A stretch of 64,000 nt of DNA from Streptomyces sp. Sge12 (GCF_002080455.1 NZ_CP020555.1:3583501-3647500); one strand, 5' to 3'; positions 8,157 through 16,611 are shown, numbered from the stretch's first letter. Notes: generated by a model from the letters alone, not told the origin. Made by a program: numbers and translations.

Positions 8157-10135
8157 TGGCCCTGCCCTCCCCCAACCTGGACGACCGGCGGTTCCAGCAA
8201 CTCGTCGACGAGGCGAAGCGGTACGTGCAGCAGCGCGCACCGGAGTGGACCGACCACAACGTCTCCGACCCGGGCGTCACCCTGATCGAGACGTTCGCCT
8301 ACCTCGTCGACCAGCTGCTGTACCGGCTGAACCGGGTCCCGGACAAGAACTACCTGGCGTTCCTGGACCTGTTGGACATCCAGCTGTACCCGCCCTCGGC
8401 CGCCGTCGCCGACGTCGACTTCTGGCTGTCCGCCCCGCAGCCCGACACGGTGACGCTGCCCGCGGGCACCGAGGTGACGACCGCCGCCGGCGAGACCGAG
8501 GAAGCCGTGGTGTTCGCGACCACCGGCGATCTGCGCATCGTGCCCAGCGAGTTGATGCGCCTGGTCACCGCCCCGCGCAGCGGTGACATGACCGACCGGA
8601 CCGGTGCGCTCGCCGAGGGCCGCGACATACCGTGCTTCGGGTCGACGCCCGAGCCCGGCGACGCCCTGCTGTTCGGCCTGCCGACGGCGGTCCCGCGCTG
8701 CGTGGTCGCGGTCCGCCTCGACAGCCGTGTCGAGGGCGTCGGTGTCGACCCGCGCCAGCCCCCGCTGGTGTGGGAGGCGTGGGACGGCGGCCGGTGGCAG
8801 CGCTGCGAGACCGACTCCGACAGCACCGGCGGCCTCAACCGGCCCGGCGAGGTCATCGTGTACGTACCGGCCGGGCACACCGCATCCCTGCTGAGCGGCA
8901 CCCGCGCCGGCTGGCTGCGCTGCCGGGTCACCGAACCGGAGCCCGGCCAGCCCTTCTACTCGGAGTCCCCGACCGTGCGCGAGGCCGCCGTCTTCACCGT
9001 CGGCGGCACGATGGCCGTGGAGCACGCCGAGCGGGTGACCGACGTACCGCTCGGTGCCTCGGAGGGGGTGGCGGGGCAGACCTTCCGGCTCGGCCGCCCG
9101 CCCGTGCTGCTCGACGGCGAACCACCCGTGGTGGAGGTGTCGTCCGCCGAAGGGTGGCGGCGCTGGGAGGTGGTGGAGCACTTCGGCCGCTCGGGTCCCG
9201 ACGACCGGCACGTCCGGGTGAACGCCACCACCGGCGAGTTCACCTTCCCGCCGGTGCTGCGCGAGGCCGACGGCACCCTGCGGGCCTGCGGCGCGGTCCC
9301 GCCCAAGGGCGCCCAGGTCCGCGTGGCCCGATACCGCACCGGGGGCGGCCCCGCGGGCAACGTCTCGCGCGGCGCGATCTCCGTCCTGCGCAGCTCCGTC
9401 CCGTACATCGCCCGGGTCACCAACCGGGAGGCGGCACTCGGCGGTGTCGCCGGGGAGACCATCGACAACGCCAAGCTGCGGGCGCCGGAAACGCTGCGCA
9501 TGCAGGAACGCGCGGTGACCGCCGAGGACTACGAGATCATCGCCCGCCAGGCGGCGCCCTCGGTGCGCCGGGTCCGCTGCCTGCCCGCCACGAGCGCGAC
9601 GGGGGGACCGGCCGGAGCGGGCGCGGTACGCGTCCTGGTGGTGCCGGACGCCGTCGCCGACGAGGGCGACGACCGGCTCCGCTTCGAGCAGCTGATCCCC
9701 TCCGACCAGGTGCTCGAAGCGATCACCGGCACCCTCGACGAACGGCGGCTGATCGGCACGCGCCTCGTCGTGGAGCCACCCGTCTACCAGGGCGTCACCG
9801 TGGTCGCCCGGCTGTCGGCACCCGCCGCGGACGCCGATCGGGTACGGGAGGCGGCGCTCGCCGCGCTGTTCCGGCACCTCAACCCGCTGCGCGGCGGGCC
9901 CGACGGCGCCGGCTGGCCGTTCGGACGGCCCGTCCAGTACGGCGAGGTGTTCGGCGTACTGCAACGCGCCGTCGGAGACGTCCTGGTGGAGGAGATCCGG
10001 ATGTTCGCCGCCGACCCGATCACCGGGCGGCGCGGCGCCCCCGTCGACCGGATCGACATCGGAGCGGGCGCGCTCGTCTTCTCCTACCAGCACCAGGTGG
10101 TCGTGACGGAGCCGGAGACGGGGGTGCACGGATGA
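8156..10135 (+). CDS. Baseplate assembly protein J-like (gp6 / Afp11-like)
   Basis: This encodes 659 residues, starting at the ATG overlapping the gp25 stop. The beginning LDDRRFQQLVDEAKRYVQQR, then DHNVSDPGVTLIETFAYLVD, is the conserved opening of 'putative baseplate assembly protein' of CIS and phage wedges. Conserved later segments include AKLRAPETLRMQERAVTAED and YEIIARQAAPSVRRVRC. The protein makes the wedge/iris ring of the baseplate that triggers sheath contraction. It is on the large side but normal for actinobacterial CIS. Its stop overlaps the next ATG (ATGA). Confidence 0.9.
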   Translation: MALPSPNLDDRRFQQLVDEAKRYVQQRAPEWTDHNVSDPGVTLIETFAYLVDQLLYRLNRVPDKNYLAFLDLLDIQLYPPSAAVADVDFWLSAPQPDTVTLPAGTEVTTAAGETEEAVVFATTGDLRIVPSELMRLVTAPRSGDMTDRTGALAEGRDIPCFGSTPEPGDALLFGLPTAVPRCVVAVRLDSRVEGVGVDPRQPPLVWEAWDGGRWQRCETDSDSTGGLNRPGEVIVYVPAGHTASLLSGTRAGWLRCRVTEPEPGQPFYSESPTVREAAVFTVGGTMAVEHAERVTDVPLGASEGVAGQTFRLGRPPVLLDGEPPVVEVSSAEGWRRWEVVEHFGRSGPDDRHVRVNATTGEFTFPPVLREADGTLRACGAVPPKGAQVRVARYRTGGGPAGNVSRGAISVLRSSVPYIARVTNREAALGGVAGETIDNAKLRAPETLRMQERAVTAEDYEIIARQAAPSVRRVRCLPATSATGGPAGAGAVRVLVVPDAVADEGDDRLRFEQLIPSDQVLEAITGTLDERRLIGTRLVVEPPVYQGVTVVARLSAPAADADRVREAALAALFRHLNPLRGGPDGAGWPFGRPVQYGEVFGVLQRAVGDVLVEEIRMFAADPITGRRGAPVDRIDIGAGALVFSYQHQVVVTEPETGVHG

Positions 10136-10695
10136 GCCGGGCCGCAGTCCCCGGCCTGACCGGCCGGTACCCGATCGGCGAGCAACTGCCCGCGCTGTAC
10201 GCCGACGACGACTTCGCACAGCGGTTCACGGCGGGCCTTGACACCGTCCTCGCCCCGGTGTTCTCGACCCTCGACAACCTGCCGTCCTACTTCGACCCCC
10301 GCCTGGCCCCCGCCGACTTCCTGCCCTGGCTGGCCTCCTGGGTGGGCGGCATCGACGACCCCGCGTGGCCCACCGGGCTGCGGCGCGAGGCGGTGGCGCG
10401 GGCGGTGGAACTGCACCGCTGGCGCGGCACCCGGCGCGGCCTGACCGAGGCCCTGCGCCTGGTGCTCGGCGTGTCCGCCGAGGTCAGCGGGGACGGCGGG
10501 GCCGCCTGGTCCCGTACGGCCGGTGCCGAGCTGCCCGCCGCCCCGGCCGCCGAGGTCCTGGTGCGGGTGTGGCCGGACCGCGGGGCGGAGGTGGATGCGG
10601 ACCGGGTCGGCGCGCTCGTGCGCTCCCTGTGCCCCGTCCACACGGTCTGCCGGATCGAGGTCCTGTCCGGGCCGCCCACCGGCGAAGGGAAGTGA
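10132..10695 (+). CDS. Phage tail protein I-like baseplate component (gp7 / Afp12-like)
   Basis: This encodes 187 residues starting with a 4-bp overlap. The segment FTAGLDTVLAPVFSTLDNLP, then LAPADFLPWLASWVGGIDDP and RGTRRGLTEALRLVLGV are hallmarks of the P2 gpI-like tail protein found in CIS operons. It partners the gpJ-like protein in baseplate wedges. The TGA overlaps the GTG of the membrane-protein gene (GTGA), the last gene of the operon, which suggests that gene is made together with the particle. Confidence 0.88.
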   Translation: MSRAAVPGLTGRYPIGEQLPALYADDDFAQRFTAGLDTVLAPVFSTLDNLPSYFDPRLAPADFLPWLASWVGGIDDPAWPTGLRREAVARAVELHRWRGTRRGLTEALRLVLGVSAEVSGDGGAAWSRTAGAELPAAPAAEVLVRVWPDRGAEVDADRVGALVRSLCPVHTVCRIEVLSGPPTGEGK

Positions 10696-12329
10696 CAGCG
10701 GTGCGTGCGTGTCCCGTGTGCGGGTCGTCCAACGGCGTGACGGACGACTTCTGCGGCAACTGCGGTGCCTACCTGGGCTGGTCCGGCTCAGCCCCCACGC
10801 GGAACCCGGCGGGCTCGGAAACCGACGCCCCCGACCACCCCGCGGCAGAACCACCGACCCCGCCCGGCTCGTCGCCGTCCACACCGGCCCCGCCCGGCTC
10901 GTCGCCGGCCGCTGCCGGCAGGGCCGGGTCGGCCCCGACTGCCCACTCCCGAGCGGAGTCGCCCGCGCCTGGCACGACCGGGTCGTCGCCGGCTGCCCCC
11001 GGCAGGGCCGGGTCGGGTTCGGCTGCTCGCTCCACAACCGGCTCGTCGCCGTCCACCCCCGCCTCGACCGGCTCGGCCGCCCCCACCACGACCGGGTCGG
11101 CTCAGTCCGCACCCGCCACGACCGGGTCGTCGCCGACTGCCCCCGGCACGACCGGCTCGGCCCCGGCCGCTCCCGGCAGGGCCGGGTCGGCCCCGACTGC
11201 CCACTCCCGAGCGGAGTCGCCCGCACCCGGCACGACCGGCTCGTCGCCGTCCGCGCCCGGCAGGGCCGCGTCTTCGCCGTCCGGGGCCGGTAGGGCCGGG
11301 TCGGCCCCGGCTGCGCCCTCCGGCGCGGAGTCGGCCCCGCCCGCGACGGCCGACGCGGACCGGCAGGGCGGATCCGACCCCGCCGGGTCCGCTGCCGCGG
11401 ATCGGCGGCGGCCCTGGCAGCGCCGACGCCCGGCCCCGGCCCCGGCCCCACCGGCGCCCGCGCCCGCACCCGCCGCCGAGCCCGCCGCCGCGGAACCGAC
11501 CCCGGCGCGGCCGCCCGCCTCACCCCGGCCCGTCGCGCCGCAGGCCCCCGCGTCGCCGCAGCCCGTCCTGCCCGCGAAGGCGGCCCGGCCGCGCCCGGTC
11601 GTGCGTACCGCCCCGGTCAGCGACGACGTGTCCGGCGTGCCGTGTCCCGACTGCGGTACGCCCAACCCGCCGGACCGCCGGTTCTGCCGCCGCTGCGCGG
11701 CTCGGCTGACGCCCACCACCGCACCGGCGCCCCTGCCGTGGTGGCGGACGATCTGGCCGTTCCGCCGCCGCACGCGCTCGGGTTCCGGCCGGGCGACGCG
11801 CTTCCTGGTGGTCCTGGCCGTCGTACTGGCCCTCTGCGCGGGCGGCTTCCTGCTGCTGCCGGCCGGGCGCCACCTGATCGAGGACACCCGCGACAAGCTC
11901 GGCAAGGCCAAGGCGGTGACCGCCACCCGCGTGGAGGCGAGCGCCGAGGTGCCCGGGCATCCGGTGGGCCACAGCACGGACGGGCTCAGCAACCGCTACT
12001 GGGGCGCGCCCGGCCCCGGCGCCTCGGTGACGTACACCTTCGCGAAGCCGTTCCGCATGGTCGACGTGATCATCACCAATGGCGCCTCGTCGTCGCCCGA
12101 GGAGTACGCGAAGCAGGCGCGGGCGCTCCAGATCGACATGGAGGTGACGGCCCGGGACGGCCGGAAGGTCCACAAGAAGCTCGCGCTGAGCGACAAGCCC
12201 GGTCCCCAGACGTTCCCCACCGGCATCAGCGACGTCACGACGGTCCGGCTGACCCTGGACGCCCCCGCCGGGGCCGCACCGGAGCGCCATCTCGCCCTGG
12301 CGGAGGTGGAGTTCTTCCAGCGGAGCTGA
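10692..12329 (+). CDS. Zinc-ribbon, disordered, single-TM, discoidin-like protein; possible CIS membrane anchor (CisA-like)
   Basis: This encodes 545 residues from the GTG overlapping the previous stop (an alternative GTG lies at 10701). Layout: zinc ribbon 1 at about 7-24 (CPVCGSSNGVTDDFCGNC); a 290-residue Ser/Pro/Ala/Thr-rich low-complexity stretch; zinc ribbon 2 at about 318-333 (CPDCGTPNPPDRRFCRRC); a basic patch and one TM helix at about 370-392 (FLVVLAVVLALCAGGFLLL); and an outside beta domain at about 410-545 of the discoidin/NADase-type glycan-binding kind (HSTDGLSNRYWG, RMVDVIITNGASSS). Linkage to the CIS operon and this topology resemble the Streptomyces membrane protein CisA as I remember it; the equivalence is inference. 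Confidence 0.8.
   Translation: MTAVRACPVCGSSNGVTDDFCGNCGAYLGWSGSAPTRNPAGSETDAPDHPAAEPPTPPGSSPSTPAPPGSSPAAAGRAGSAPTAHSRAESPAPGTTGSSPAAPGRAGSGSAARSTTGSSPSTPASTGSAAPTTTGSAQSAPATTGSSPTAPGTTGSAPAAPGRAGSAPTAHSRAESPAPGTTGSSPSAPGRAASSPSGAGRAGSAPAAPSGAESAPPATADADRQGGSDPAGSAAADRRRPWQRRRPAPAPAPPAPAPAPAAEPAAAEPTPARPPASPRPVAPQAPASPQPVLPAKAARPRPVVRTAPVSDDVSGVPCPDCGTPNPPDRRFCRRCAARLTPTTAPAPLPWWRTIWPFRRRTRSGSGRATRFLVVLAVVLALCAGGFLLLPAGRHLIEDTRDKLGKAKAVTATRVEASAEVPGHPVGHSTDGLSNRYWGAPGPGASVTYTFAKPFRMVDVIITNGASSSPEEYAKQARALQIDMEVTARDGRKVHKKLALSDKPGPQTFPTGISDVTTVRLTLDAPAGAAPERHLALAEVEFFQRS
10916..11224 (+). repeat. Direct repeats inside the zinc-ribbon membrane gene
   Basis: An identical 51-bp stretch occurs at 10916-10966 and 11174-11224, encoding GRAGSAPTAHSRAESPA in both. 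Between and around them are shorter variants encoding (P)GTTGSSP and GRAGS. The repeats keep frame and only lengthen the disordered cytoplasmic linker, so length variation between strains is likely. Confidence 0.85.
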
Positions 12330-12338
12330 CGGCCCCCA

Positions 12339-12381
12339 CGCTGCTCCGGGCCGGCCCGGGCCGGCTCCGCCCGGAGTAGCG
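12339..12381 (+). terminator. GC hairpin after the CIS operon
   Basis: Arms 12339-12351 and 12369-12381 pair over 13 bp with one G-T wobble, enclosing a further palindrome (CCGGCCCGGGCCGG). No T tract follows, as is usual for Streptomyces hairpins. It lies between the last CIS gene and the GNAT gene, whose ATG is only 7 nt beyond the right arm. Confidence 0.55.
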
Positions 12382-12388
12382 TGGCCGG

Positions 12389-12964
12389 ATGGAGACGCAC
12401 GTACGACTGGAGCCCTGGTCGGCCGGAGACTTCTGGCTGCTGGAGCGCGCGAACGAACCCGCCATGACCGAGTTCCTGGGCGGCCCCGAGCCGGCCGCGA
12501 AGCTCCTCGACCGGCAGCGCCGCTACGAGGCCCTGAGCGCGCGGGAGCCGTCCGCCGGGCGGATGTTCCGCGTCGTGTGGAACCGCCCCGGGGGCGACCG
12601 CGCCGAGAGCGTCGGGTCCGTCGGCTTCTGGGAGCGGGAGTGGCGCGGCGAGCAGGTCTACGAGGCCGGCTGGGGCATCCTCCCCGAGTTCCAGGGACAC
12701 GGCCTGGCGGTGGCCGCGCTGTCCGAACTCCTCGCCCTTGTCCGCGTCCACGGCTCCCGCGACAGCGTGCACGCCTTCCCCGGCACCGACCACCCTGCGT
12801 CCAACGCGGTGTGCCGGCGCGCCGGGTTCGAGTACCTGGGCGACGTCGACTTCGAGTACCCGCCCGGGGTGCCCCACCCGAGCTGCGACTGGCGCTACCG
12901 GGTGGGGCGGCCGCAGGACCCGGGCACGCCGCCGGGCATGGCGCCGGTCACACCGTCAGGATGA
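12389..12964 (+). CDS. GNAT family N-acetyltransferase
   Basis: This encodes 191 residues of the GNAT fold. The acetyl-CoA binding loop is seen as WGILPEFQGHGLAVAALSEL (Q102-G-H-G-L-A), and the late motif HPASNAVCRRAGFEYLG is typical of RimJ/RimL-like enzymes acting on amino groups of proteins or small molecules. The substrate cannot be told. No ribosome site precedes the ATG; instead TAGCGT, 7 nt upstream, resembles a -10 box, so the mRNA may be leaderless. Its 3' end overlaps the convergent oxidoreductase gene by 17 bp. Confidence 0.85.
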   Translation: METHVRLEPWSAGDFWLLERANEPAMTEFLGGPEPAAKLLDRQRRYEALSAREPSAGRMFRVVWNRPGGDRAESVGSVGFWEREWRGEQVYEAGWGILPEFQGHGLAVAALSELLALVRVHGSRDSVHAFPGTDHPASNAVCRRAGFEYLGDVDFEYPPGVPHPSCDWRYRVGRPQDPGTPPGMAPVTPSG

Positions 12965-13859
12965 TCCGGCCGCGGACCCCGGGGGTCCCCAGCTGCGCGT
13001 GGGCCTTCGCGGCCTCCGCGAGCGGGAAGGTCTGCGCCACCCGGAGGGTCAGTGCGCCCGCGTCGACCAGGGCCACCAGGCGGGCCAGGTGCGCCCCGTC
13101 CGCCGCGACCTCCTGCTCCTCGACCCGGATGCCGCGCTCCGGGGCCGGGGCGTGGTTCGGGATCAGGCCGACGTAGACCCCGCCGTCGCGTACGAAGCCC
13201 AGCGCGTCCGCGCCCAGGACGGCCGCGTCCAGGACCCCGTCCACGGGCCCGGCCGGGGCCGCGCCGCGCGGGACGAAGCCGGTCGCGCCCAGGGACCGTA
13301 CGAGCTCCTCGTCCTCCGCGCCCGCCAGGGCCGTCACCACCAGGCCGGCCCGCGCGGCGAGCTGGACGGCCAGCGCTCCGACGACGCCCGCGGCTCCGGT
13401 GATCAGCACCGAGGAGCCGGGGGCGAGCCCCAGCAGGTCCACCGCGCGGGCGGCGGTGAGGCCGCCGAGCGGGAGCCCGGCCGCGGCCACGGCGTCCACG
13501 GTCGTCGGCGCGGCCGCCACGGCGGTGGCGTCGAGCACCACGTACTGCGCGTGCGTGCCGAGCGGCTTCACCGCCCCGTGGTGCAGGCCCACGACCCGGT
13601 CGCCGGCCCGGAGGCCGGTCACATCGGCGCCGACCTCGTCGATCTCCCCGGCCACCTCCCAGCCGAGGCCGAGCCGCTGTCCACCGCCGCCGAAGACCCC
13701 GGCGCGGACCGCGCCGTCCACCGGGTTCAGCCCGGCCGCGGCGACCCGGACGCGGAGCTGGCCGGCCGCGGGGCGCGGGATCGGGACCTCGGCCAGTACG
13801 ACCTGCTCCGGGCCGCCGAATGCGCTCACCACGGCCGCCGACATCGTCTGCTCGCTCAT
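12948..13859 (-). CDS. NADP-dependent quinone oxidoreductase-like MDR enzyme
   Basis: This encodes 303 residues of the medium-chain dehydrogenase/reductase superfamily without zinc ligands. The GroES-like half has AAAGLNPVDGAVRAG; the Rossmann half has SVLITGAAGVVGALAVQLAA, a quinone-reductase-type nucleotide loop. The likely reaction is NADPH-dependent reduction of quinones or other electrophiles in the cytoplasm. It is divergent from the HxlR regulator at 13979, with two inverted repeats in the 119-bp gap, the standard arrangement for HxlR/QorR-type control of a detoxifying reductase. Confidence 0.88.
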   Translation of the reverse strand: MSEQTMSAAVVSAFGGPEQVVLAEVPIPRPAAGQLRVRVAAAGLNPVDGAVRAGVFGGGGQRLGLGWEVAGEIDEVGADVTGLRAGDRVVGLHHGAVKPLGTHAQYVVLDATAVAAAPTTVDAVAAAGLPLGGLTAARAVDLLGLAPGSSVLITGAAGVVGALAVQLAARAGLVVTALAGAEDEELVRSLGATGFVPRGAAPAGPVDGVLDAAVLGADALGFVRDGGVYVGLIPNHAPAPERGIRVEEQEVAADGAHLARLVALVDAGALTLRVAQTFPLAEAAKAHAQLGTPGVRGRIILTV

Positions 13860-13911
13860 TTTCTTCTCTCCCGTTCGTCTGTTCGCTCGTTTCCGGTGAG
13901 CACTAACCTAG

Positions 13912-13956
13912 GGAGAGTTACTCTCCTTTCGTAAGTACGCACTCCAAGGTGCGTAC
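13912..13956. promoter_or_regulatory. Two perfect inverted repeats between oxidoreductase and HxlR genes
   Basis: The first, 13912-13926, is GGAGAGTTACTCTCC (7-bp arms around one T). The second, 13935-13956, has 8-bp arms GTACGCAC and GTGCGTAC around TCCAAG. They sit centrally in the divergent intergenic region and are the obvious candidates for HxlR binding, autorepression and control of the reductase. Binding itself is inferred. Confidence 0.65.
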
Positions 13957-13978
13957 CCGACCCGGAAGTGGGGCACCC

Positions 13979-14395
13979 ATGACCACCAGCACCGCCGCGG
14001 CCCGCCGCGAGGAAGCCCGATCCGCCTACGACGCGTTCCTGAAGGAGTGCCCCACGAGCCAGCTCCTGGCCCGCATCAGCGACAAGTGGGTCGGCCTCAT
14101 CGTCAGCGCCCTCGGCCAGGCCGAGGACCGCTCCATGCGCTACAGCGACCTCGGCCGCAAGATCCCCGGCGTCAGCCAGAAGATGCTCACCCAGACCCTC
14201 CGCTCCCTCGAACGGGACGGCCTCGTCACCCGCACCGTCACCCCCACCGTCCCCGCCCGCGTCGACTACCGGCTCACCGATCTGGGCAGCAGCCTCGGCT
14301 GCCTCCTGTCCTCCGTGAAGCTCTGGGCCGAGAACCACTTCGACGAGGTCAGCACCCATCGCGACACCTACGACCGGGCCACCGCGACCTCGTAA
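13979..14395 (+). CDS. HxlR/DUF24 family winged-helix regulator
   Basis: This encodes 138 residues from the ATG at 13979; an in-frame GTG 30 nt upstream falls inside the second inverted repeat and is less likely. The core is the HxlR winged helix: LARISDKWVGLIVSALGQ, RYSDLGRKIPGVSQKMLTQT, LRSLERDGLVTRTV. A single cysteine, C24 in FLKECPTSQLL, stands just before the first helix, where HypR/QorR-type members carry their redox-sensing cysteine. With the divergent quinone-reductase-like gene this suggests a thiol-based sensor of quinone or disulfide stress. Redox sensing is inference from family and context. Confidence 0.88.
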   Translation: MTTSTAAARREEARSAYDAFLKECPTSQLLARISDKWVGLIVSALGQAEDRSMRYSDLGRKIPGVSQKMLTQTLRSLERDGLVTRTVTPTVPARVDYRLTDLGSSLGCLLSSVKLWAENHFDEVSTHRDTYDRATATS

Positions 14396-14437
14396 ATTCA
14401 GCCGCGACCCATGCCCCGGCAATGGCATGCTGACAGG

Positions 14438-15166
14438 GTGAACGGACCCGGCATTCAGCTCACCCTCGCCCCCGAACTGCGCCTCTTCGCCCCGCCCAGC
14501 CGGCGCGCCGACCGCGTACCGACCGCGACCGACGGCGCCTCCAGCCTCGGCCACGTCGTCGAATCGGCCGGCGTCCCGCTCACCGAGGTCGGCCGCCTCC
14601 TCGTCGACGGCCACGAGGTCCCCGTCTCCTACGTGCCCCGGGACGGCCAGGACGTCGAGGTGTTCGGCGTCGAGCGGCCCCAGCAGATCGCCGGCGCCCC
14701 GCTCCGCTTCCTCCTCGACGTCCACCTCGGCACCCTCGCCCGCCGCCTGCGCCTGCTCGGCGTCGACGCCGCCTACGAGAACGAGGACATCGGCGACCCC
14801 GCCCTCGCCACCCGTTCCGCCGCCGAGCGGCGCGTCCTGCTCTCCCGCGACCGCGGCCTGCTGCGCCGCCGCGAGCTGTTCGCCGGCGCGTACGTCTACA
14901 GCGACAACCCGGACGAGCAACTGCGCGACGTACTGGGCCGGTTCGCACCCGCCCTCGCCCCGTGGACGCGCTGCACCGCCTGCAACGGCCCGCTCCGCGA
15001 GGCCGACAAGGACAGCGTCGGCGACCGCCTGGAACAGGGCACGCACCGCTCCTACGACGTCTTCGCGCAGTGCGCTGCGTGCGAGCGCGTCTACTGGCGC
15101 GGCGCCCACCACGCCCGCCTGGAGCGGATCGTCGACGAGGCCCTCGTGGAGTTCGGCACCACCTAG
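14438..15166 (+). CDS. Mut7-C RNase-domain protein with ubiquitin-like N-terminus
   Basis: This encodes 242 residues from the GTG at 14438. Residues 1-80 resemble a ThiS/MoaD-type ubiquitin-like fold (LAPELRLFAPPSRRAD, VGRLLVDGHEVPVSYVPRDG). The rest is the Mut7-C PIN-like nuclease domain: RFLLDVHLGTLARRLRLLG, ATRSAAERRVLLSRDRGLLR. It ends in a zinc ribbon made of CTACN and CAACERVYW. The family is predicted to be a ribonuclease; its target is unknown. The gene ends 4 bp inside the convergent secreted-protein gene. Confidence 0.85.
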   Translation: MNGPGIQLTLAPELRLFAPPSRRADRVPTATDGASSLGHVVESAGVPLTEVGRLLVDGHEVPVSYVPRDGQDVEVFGVERPQQIAGAPLRFLLDVHLGTLARRLRLLGVDAAYENEDIGDPALATRSAAERRVLLSRDRGLLRRRELFAGAYVYSDNPDEQLRDVLGRFAPALAPWTRCTACNGPLREADKDSVGDRLEQGTHRSYDVFAQCAACERVYWRGAHHARLERIVDEALVEFGTT

Positions 15167-15669
15167 AACGCGTAGGTGTCGCCCGTGTCCAGTGCCAGCA
15201 CCACGTGCTCGTCGTTGCTGTGGTTCCGGTCGGTCGCGCCGCCGTCCCACCACGTGTCGACCCGTACCGCCACCTCCGGAGCCCGCTCCCGCAGGTCCAG
15301 CAGCAGCGCGATGTGACGGCCCCGCCCGTGCAGCGGCAACGGCCCCGTCTCGCACACCACCTCGCGCGACCCCGCCCGCGCGCAGCCCTCCGCCAACTGC
15401 TGCCGGTCCGCGAGCTCGGCCGACAGCCGCACCCGCAGCGTCGCGTTCGGCACCGCGGCCGGCCCGTCGTTCTCCGGGACCAGCCAGATCCGCAGCCGTG
15501 CCCCGGACAGGGCCACCCGGCCGTGGTAGGCCACGTCGGCCTCCGGGCCGTCCGCCACCCGCGCCGACGCATGCGCCGACGCCTGTACCGACCCGGGGAC
15601 CCCCGCGCCGAGCGCCAGCAAACCCGCCACCACCACACTTCGTACGGCACCACGGCGCACCGACACCAC
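15163..15669 (-). CDS. Secreted protein of unknown function
   Basis: This encodes 168 residues. A cleavable Sec signal is clear: two arginines, then AVRSVVVAGLLALGAGVPGS, with a likely cut near QASAHASA. The mature part is beta-rich (RIWLVPENDGPAAVPNATLR, HIALLLDLRERAPEVAVRVD) with one cysteine pair (CARAGS, VCETG) that could form a disulfide. I do not recognise a family; the pattern fits an immunoglobulin-like/CARDB-type sandwich domain. It stands alone, facing away from the SDR gene. Confidence 0.75.
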   Translation of the reverse strand: MVSVRRGAVRSVVVAGLLALGAGVPGSVQASAHASARVADGPEADVAYHGRVALSGARLRIWLVPENDGPAAVPNATLRVRLSAELADRQQLAEGCARAGSREVVCETGPLPLHGRGRHIALLLDLRERAPEVAVRVDTWWDGGATDRNHSNDEHVVLALDTGDTYAF

Positions 15670-15846
15670 CTCCTCGCGCGGAGGCTAGCCACCCGCACCC
15701 CCGGCCGGTCGGACCATCACACGAACGAGGGCGCGCCCACCCCCATCTGCCGTGCGCGCCTTCGCGCCACGCACGCCCCGCACGGCCGCTGAGCCCCGCC
15801 TATGCTGGCGGGTAATCGCCCGTACGAACGACCGAGGAGCCCGCAC

Positions 15847-16611
15847 ATGAGCACGGCCGCCACCCGAACCGCCGTAGTGACCGGCGCGAGCAGCGGCATC
15901 GGCGCGGCCACCGCCCGGCAGCTCGCCGCAGCCGGCTACCACGTCGTCCTCACCGCCCGCCGCAAGGACCGCATCGAGGCCCTCGCCGCCGAGCTCACCG
16001 AGGCCGGCCACCGGGCCACCGCCCACGCCCTCGACGTCACCGACCGCACCGCCGTCGACGCCTTCGCGGCCTCCCTCGACCGCTGTGACGTGCTCGTCAA
16101 CAACGCGGGCGGCGCCCTCGGGGCCGAGCCCGTCGCCACCGGCGACCCCGCCGACTGGCGCACGATGTACGAGGTCAACGTCATCGGCACGCTCCACGTC
16201 ACCCAGGCCCTGCTCCCGGCCCTCACCGCCTCCGGCGACGGCACGGTCGTCGTCCTCTCCTCCACCGCCGGCCACGCCACCTACGAGGGCGGAGCCGGCT
16301 ACGTCGCCGCCAAGAACGGCGCCCGCGTCCTCGCCGAGACCCTGCGCCTGGAGATCGTCGGCCAGCCGGTGCGCGTCATCGAGATCGCCCCGGGCATGGT
16401 CAAGACCGAGGAGTTCGCGAAGACCCGGTTCCGCGGCGACGCGGAGAAGGCGGAGAAGGTCTACGCGGGCGTCGCGGAGCCCCTGTCCGCCGACGACGTG
16501 GCCGACACCATCACCTGGGCGGTCACCCGCCCCAGCCACGTCAACATCGACCTCCTGGTGGTCCGCCCCCGCGCCCAGGCCTCGAACACGAAGGTCCACC
16601 GCGACCTCTAG
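15847..16611 (+). CDS. Short-chain dehydrogenase/reductase (SDR)
   Basis: This encodes 254 residues of the classical SDR family: TAVVTGASSGIGAATARQLA cofactor loop (TGxxxGIG), LVNNAGGAL, catalytic Ser in VVLSSTAGHATYEG and the YxxxK motif YVAAK. It is closest in style to the NADP-dependent serine/3-hydroxy acid dehydrogenase (YdfG-like) group, which oxidises 3-hydroxy acids, but the substrate is not certain. The ATG at 15847 has GAGGAG 8 nt upstream; an earlier in-frame ATG at 15802 has none. It overlaps the convergent deacetylase stop by 4 bp. Confidence 0.9.
   Translation: MSTAATRTAVVTGASSGIGAATARQLAAAGYHVVLTARRKDRIEALAAELTEAGHRATAHALDVTDRTAVDAFAASLDRCDVLVNNAGGALGAEPVATGDPADWRTMYEVNVIGTLHVTQALLPALTASGDGTVVVLSSTAGHATYEGGAGYVAAKNGARVLAETLRLEIVGQPVRVIEIAPGMVKTEEFAKTRFRGDAEKAEKVYAGVAEPLSADDVADTITWAVTRPSHVNIDLLVVRPRAQASNTKVHRDL

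Noticed and set aside
7366..12329. Toxin effector fused to PAAR, VgrG or a downstream gene
   Set aside because: PAAR is minimal, the spike ends in structural beta repeats, and the last operon gene is a membrane protein without enzymatic motifs.
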